NCBI GenBank assembly: GCA_030442035.1
Contig: JAUJEA010000019.1
Coordinates: 38,416-102,415, forward strand
Reading direction: 5' to 3'
DNA length: 64,000 nt
Origin: Splendidivirga corallicola
GTDB taxonomy: Bacteria > Bacteroidota > Bacteroidia > Cytophagales > Cyclobacteriaceae
The position numbers and the translations under genes are program-made. Of this stretch, positions 62,020 to 64,000 are shown in pieces (positions within the stretch are counted from its first letter, which is position 1; each line of letters begins with the position of its first letter). The notes beneath the pieces are model-generated. The model did not search any database. It worked only from the letters and a program-made list of their open reading frames with translations, and was not told where the DNA came from.

Positions 62020-62943
62020 ATGCAATTTGACAAGGCCATAATCATCAGAGATAAAACCCGGCTTGAGCAGTTAATTGAAAGATTCAACTCCAAGGCTCAA
62101 GCCAAGTTCTATATCGAAAGCTCAGGAGGAAACTTCAAACAATATGAACAAGAACATCATACGTTTTATAACGCTTTAAAACAGGTTCAGGAAGCAGTAG
62201 CAAAATCATTGAAGTACAAAATATTGGATAGATCTTTCCTACCTACCTATATTTTCACAGAGACTGATCTGATTGTGGTAATAGGACAGGATGGTCTTGT
62301 AGCTAATACAGCAAAATACGTCAATCAACTCCCTATTGTAGCAGTAAATCCGGATCCTGATCAATATGATGGTGTGTTATTGCCTTACCATGCCAATGAC
62401 ATGAACAAAGTAATTAGCGAGATGCTTAACAATAAGTATCAGGTTAAGTGCATCACGATGGCAGAAGCTATACTTCATGATGGGCAGAGGCTACTGGCCT
62501 TCAATGATTTTTATATTGGTGCCGCAACCCACGTTTCCTCCAGGTATTTGATAACATTCAATGGAAAAACAGAAAATCAATCTTCAAGTGGAATCATCGT
62601 ATCAACAGGAGCGGGTTCTACAGGTTGGTTAAGCTCAATATTTAATATGACCTACAATGTGCACAAGCATTCTCACAAAGAAGAAAAAAATCTGAGAGTA
62701 AAACTTAATTGGGAAGATGAAAAACTGATGTTCGTTGTGAGAGAACCTTTTTTGAGCCATGTAACTCAAGCTGGAATCGGGATCGGTACAATAACAAAAA
62801 ATAGAGCCCTCAAAATAGAGTCCAAAATGCCAATGAATGGAGTCATTTTTAGTGATGGGATTGAATCAGATTTCCTGAATTTCAATTCAGGAAGCATAGT
62901 TGAGATTGGCATAGCGAAAGAAAAAGCTTATTTGGTTGTATGA
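62020..62943 (+). CDS. NAD-kinase-like protein
   Basis: A protein of 307 residues related to ATP-NAD kinases. The GGDG loop reads GQDG at 89-92, keeping the catalytic Asp91. VNPDPDQYDG (110-118) takes the next place, then NDFYIGAATHVSSRY and STGAGSTGW (195-203), the counterpart of the STPTGSTAY loop, and the terminal FSDGIESDFLNF. The Asn-Asp (162-163) pair of the kinase is present. It is shorter at loops and diverged from housekeeping NadK, so it may be a specialised kinase for NAD or a related molecule. It is coupled to the SPFH gene and, by ATGA, to the broken winged-helix gene. Confidence 0.82.
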   Translation: MQFDKAIIIRDKTRLEQLIERFNSKAQAKFYIESSGGNFKQYEQEHHTFYNALKQVQEAVAKSLKYKILDRSFLPTYIFTETDLIVVIGQDGLVANTAKYVNQLPIVAVNPDPDQYDGVLLPYHANDMNKVISEMLNNKYQVKCITMAEAILHDGQRLLAFNDFYIGAATHVSSRYLITFNGKTENQSSSGIIVSTGAGSTGWLSSIFNMTYNVHKHSHKEEKNLRVKLNWEDEKLMFVVREPFLSHVTQAGIGIGTITKNRALKIESKMPMNGVIFSDGIESDFLNFNSGSIVEIGIAKEKAYLVV

Positions 62944-63365
62944 AAGAAGACCTTAGGTACATCAAGTTCTCAAAGAGCGACTGTTGGGTTCTATTAGGCA
63001 TATGGGACAGTGAAAAGGGTAGTAGACTATATGAGATTATTGCCATGTGTGATGCGTTGAATCACGCCATCCCAACTTGAAATGAAATAAAATCCGGACT
63101 CAATAAAGGGTTGCAAACGGGATTTATCATTAAGCGAGATGATAGTTTCTATTTGACACATAAGTTCAATTCAATAAGGAAAGCTATCATAAATGAAAAG
63201 GGAGGGCTCTTTTCTCATATTGATAAACTTCACAAAAGATTAAAACAATTCAAACATCCCAAAATCCATAACACATCTATTAAACTCAGTCAGACAGAAT
63301 ATGAGAAAGCATGTTCAGAATATTTAGAATGTTATTGGAATAGAGCCTCGAAACGACAAGCTTAA
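62940..63365 (+). pseudogene. winged-helix-like gene interrupted by an in-frame TGA
   Basis: The ATG at 62940 overlaps the stop of the NAD-kinase-like gene. Reading on gives 46 codons (ending DALNHAIPT), a TGA at 63078-63080, then 94 more codons in the same frame (NEIKSGLNKGLQTGFIIKRD...YLTHKFNSIRKAI) to the stop at 63363-63365. The two halves together read as one winged helix: helix pair, recognition helix and wing, then a charged helical tail. So this is one gene split by a nonsense mutation, not two small genes. It could also be a sequencing error. It would be the third gene of the SPFH operon. Confidence 0.72.
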
Positions 63366-63802
63366 AAATTGTCATAATACGTAAAATCCTGGGTTATCTT
63401 GCCATTTTCAAATGTGAAGATCGTGCAGATTGGCAATTGGAGTTTTGAACCATCCGGTGCGGTTCCGGTTGATATAAACTCCACAATCATATGATTTTCT
63501 CCTGATGGATAGGTTTGAATGATTCTGTCATTTATATCCGGAAAGACTCCATTTAATTCGGTGTATTTCAGGACAATCTGCTCATGCGTTTGTTTGATAA
63601 TGCCTTCTCCCAGTGAAGGATCTTTAAATTCCGATATTTCGGAATACATAGCTGCCATTTTATTCCATTCATGGTTGTTAAAAAACTCAAAATATTGTTT
63701 TACTAATTGTTTATTTCTTTTCATCTGTTCTGACTCCGAATCAAGCCTGGCTGAACAGGAAGCAGTTAATAGTATAATGATAAAATAATAAATGCTTTTC
63801 AT
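63362..63802 (-). CDS. SnoaL-like (NTF2 fold) lipoprotein
   Basis: A protein of 146 residues with a lipobox (IIILLTASC) and a SnoaL-type domain: VKQYFEFFNNHEWNKMAAMY, FKDPSLGEGIIKQT, MIVEFISTGTAPDGSKLQLP and CTIFTFENGKITQDFTYYDN. This resembles the ester-cyclase subgroup, but exported members usually have unknown function. It is convergent with the broken winged-helix gene and shares 4 bp with it at the stop codons. A 120-bp gap with simple AT-rich sequence separates its start from the transposase fragment. Confidence 0.85.
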   Translation of the reverse strand: MKSIYYFIIILLTASCSARLDSESEQMKRNKQLVKQYFEFFNNHEWNKMAAMYSEISEFKDPSLGEGIIKQTHEQIVLKYTELNGVFPDINDRIIQTYPSGENHMIVEFISTGTAPDGSKLQLPICTIFTFENGKITQDFTYYDNF

Positions 63803-63922
63803 GATAATTGATTTTAGTTTGTACTGAATACAGTTGAACTAGCTGATTTTGGACATTATCAATTAAAAACTTTTAGAGTTATTACTTTAGATATAACCTA
63901 TATTTGATAAAATTTTCAAAGA

Positions 63923-64000
63923 ATGATGGATATTTTTAAAGGTCATAATATAATAGATTTTTCCAAAGAGTTTTCCAGTGAAGATGATTGCAAGGCTTAT
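63923..64000 (+). CDS. IS1595-type transposase, N-terminal fragment at window edge
   Basis: Twenty-six codons are visible before the window ends: MDIFKGHNIIDFSKEFSSED, then DCKAY. This matches the opening of IS1595-family transposases, which begin with such a stretch before a zinc ribbon. The start is one of two adjacent ATGs (63923 or 63926). No terminal inverted repeat can be named in 63803-63922. The call rests on a short segment. Confidence 0.55.
   Translation, partial: MMDIFKGHNIIDFSKEFSSEDDCKAY

Noticed and set aside
63111..63365. A separate small gene starting with TTG
   Set aside because: The same frame continues upstream through a single TGA to an ATG that overlaps the preceding gene, and the joined protein makes one winged helix. 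A split gene explains it better.
1..64000. CRISPR arrays, rRNA, tRNA or retron and diversity-generating elements
   Set aside because: No regularly spaced repeats, no recognisable RNA genes and no reverse transcriptase were seen.

Overview
The window looks like a chromosomal piece of a Bacteroidota bacterium, most likely a Cytophagales-type marine or soil species. This is inferred from gene content: many MacB/FtsX-type permeases with PadR regulators, LytS/LytTR two-component pairs, an ABC permease fused to an M1 peptidase, DUF2911, a tricorn-type S41 protease, and the near absence of Shine-Dalgarno sequences. No rRNA, tRNA or CRISPR array was seen. The left edge cuts an Asp-box propeller gene. 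The right edge cuts what looks like an IS1595-type transposase.

Layout. 1-6950: an Asp-box protein, an ECF42-type sigma factor with its DGPF/YCII partner, a lipoprotein, a LytS/LytTR pair and a DUF2911-TPR protein. 7155-10217: two terminators, a MITE-like inverted repeat and an iorAB-type molybdenum oxidoreductase. 10572-12552: an AT-rich RloA/RloB (AbiL-like) defence pair. 13203-18505: a lone permease, a MarR gene with two perfect operator palindromes and a cysteine-synthase-like partner, then a DUF2306 membrane protein. 18630-29440: a PadR gene heading an operon of four large permeases that share one N-terminal domain. 29991-37814: an AT-rich island with a secreted Nudix-like/beta-barrel fusion, a small unknown protein and a SMEK-STAND NTPase of probable defence function. 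37881-48839: an adenylate cyclase, a LytTR/LytS pair divergent from an ABC ATPase plus permease-peptidase fusion, and a second PadR/permease pair. 48982-57631: a membrane-tethered winged-helix regulator divergent from a PDZ membrane protein, then a minus-strand run of tricorn protease, ABM, TfoX-N, a second ECF42/DGPF module and an SGNH lipoprotein. 58321-64000: SnoaL, GNAT, a porin-like barrel, an NrtR-type Nudix regulator, an SPFH/NAD-kinase-like operon whose third gene carries a stop codon, a second SnoaL lipoprotein and the transposase start.

The most interesting logic is in small DNA motifs that tie genes together. Three copies of a 19-bp inverted repeat (TTGTGTA-N5-TACACAA) lie before the NrtR-type gene and before the SPFH/NAD-kinase-like operon. 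Three copies of ACAGACAAAAGTAAA tie the PadR-permease operon to the DUF2306 gene. Two ACTTAAC-type palindromes precede the MarR gene. Low-complexity intergenic repeats (AATTACGAATTACGA, CAAAACTAAAAATTCAAAAC, GTGTTGAAGTGTTGAGG) recur at six or more intergenic sites.
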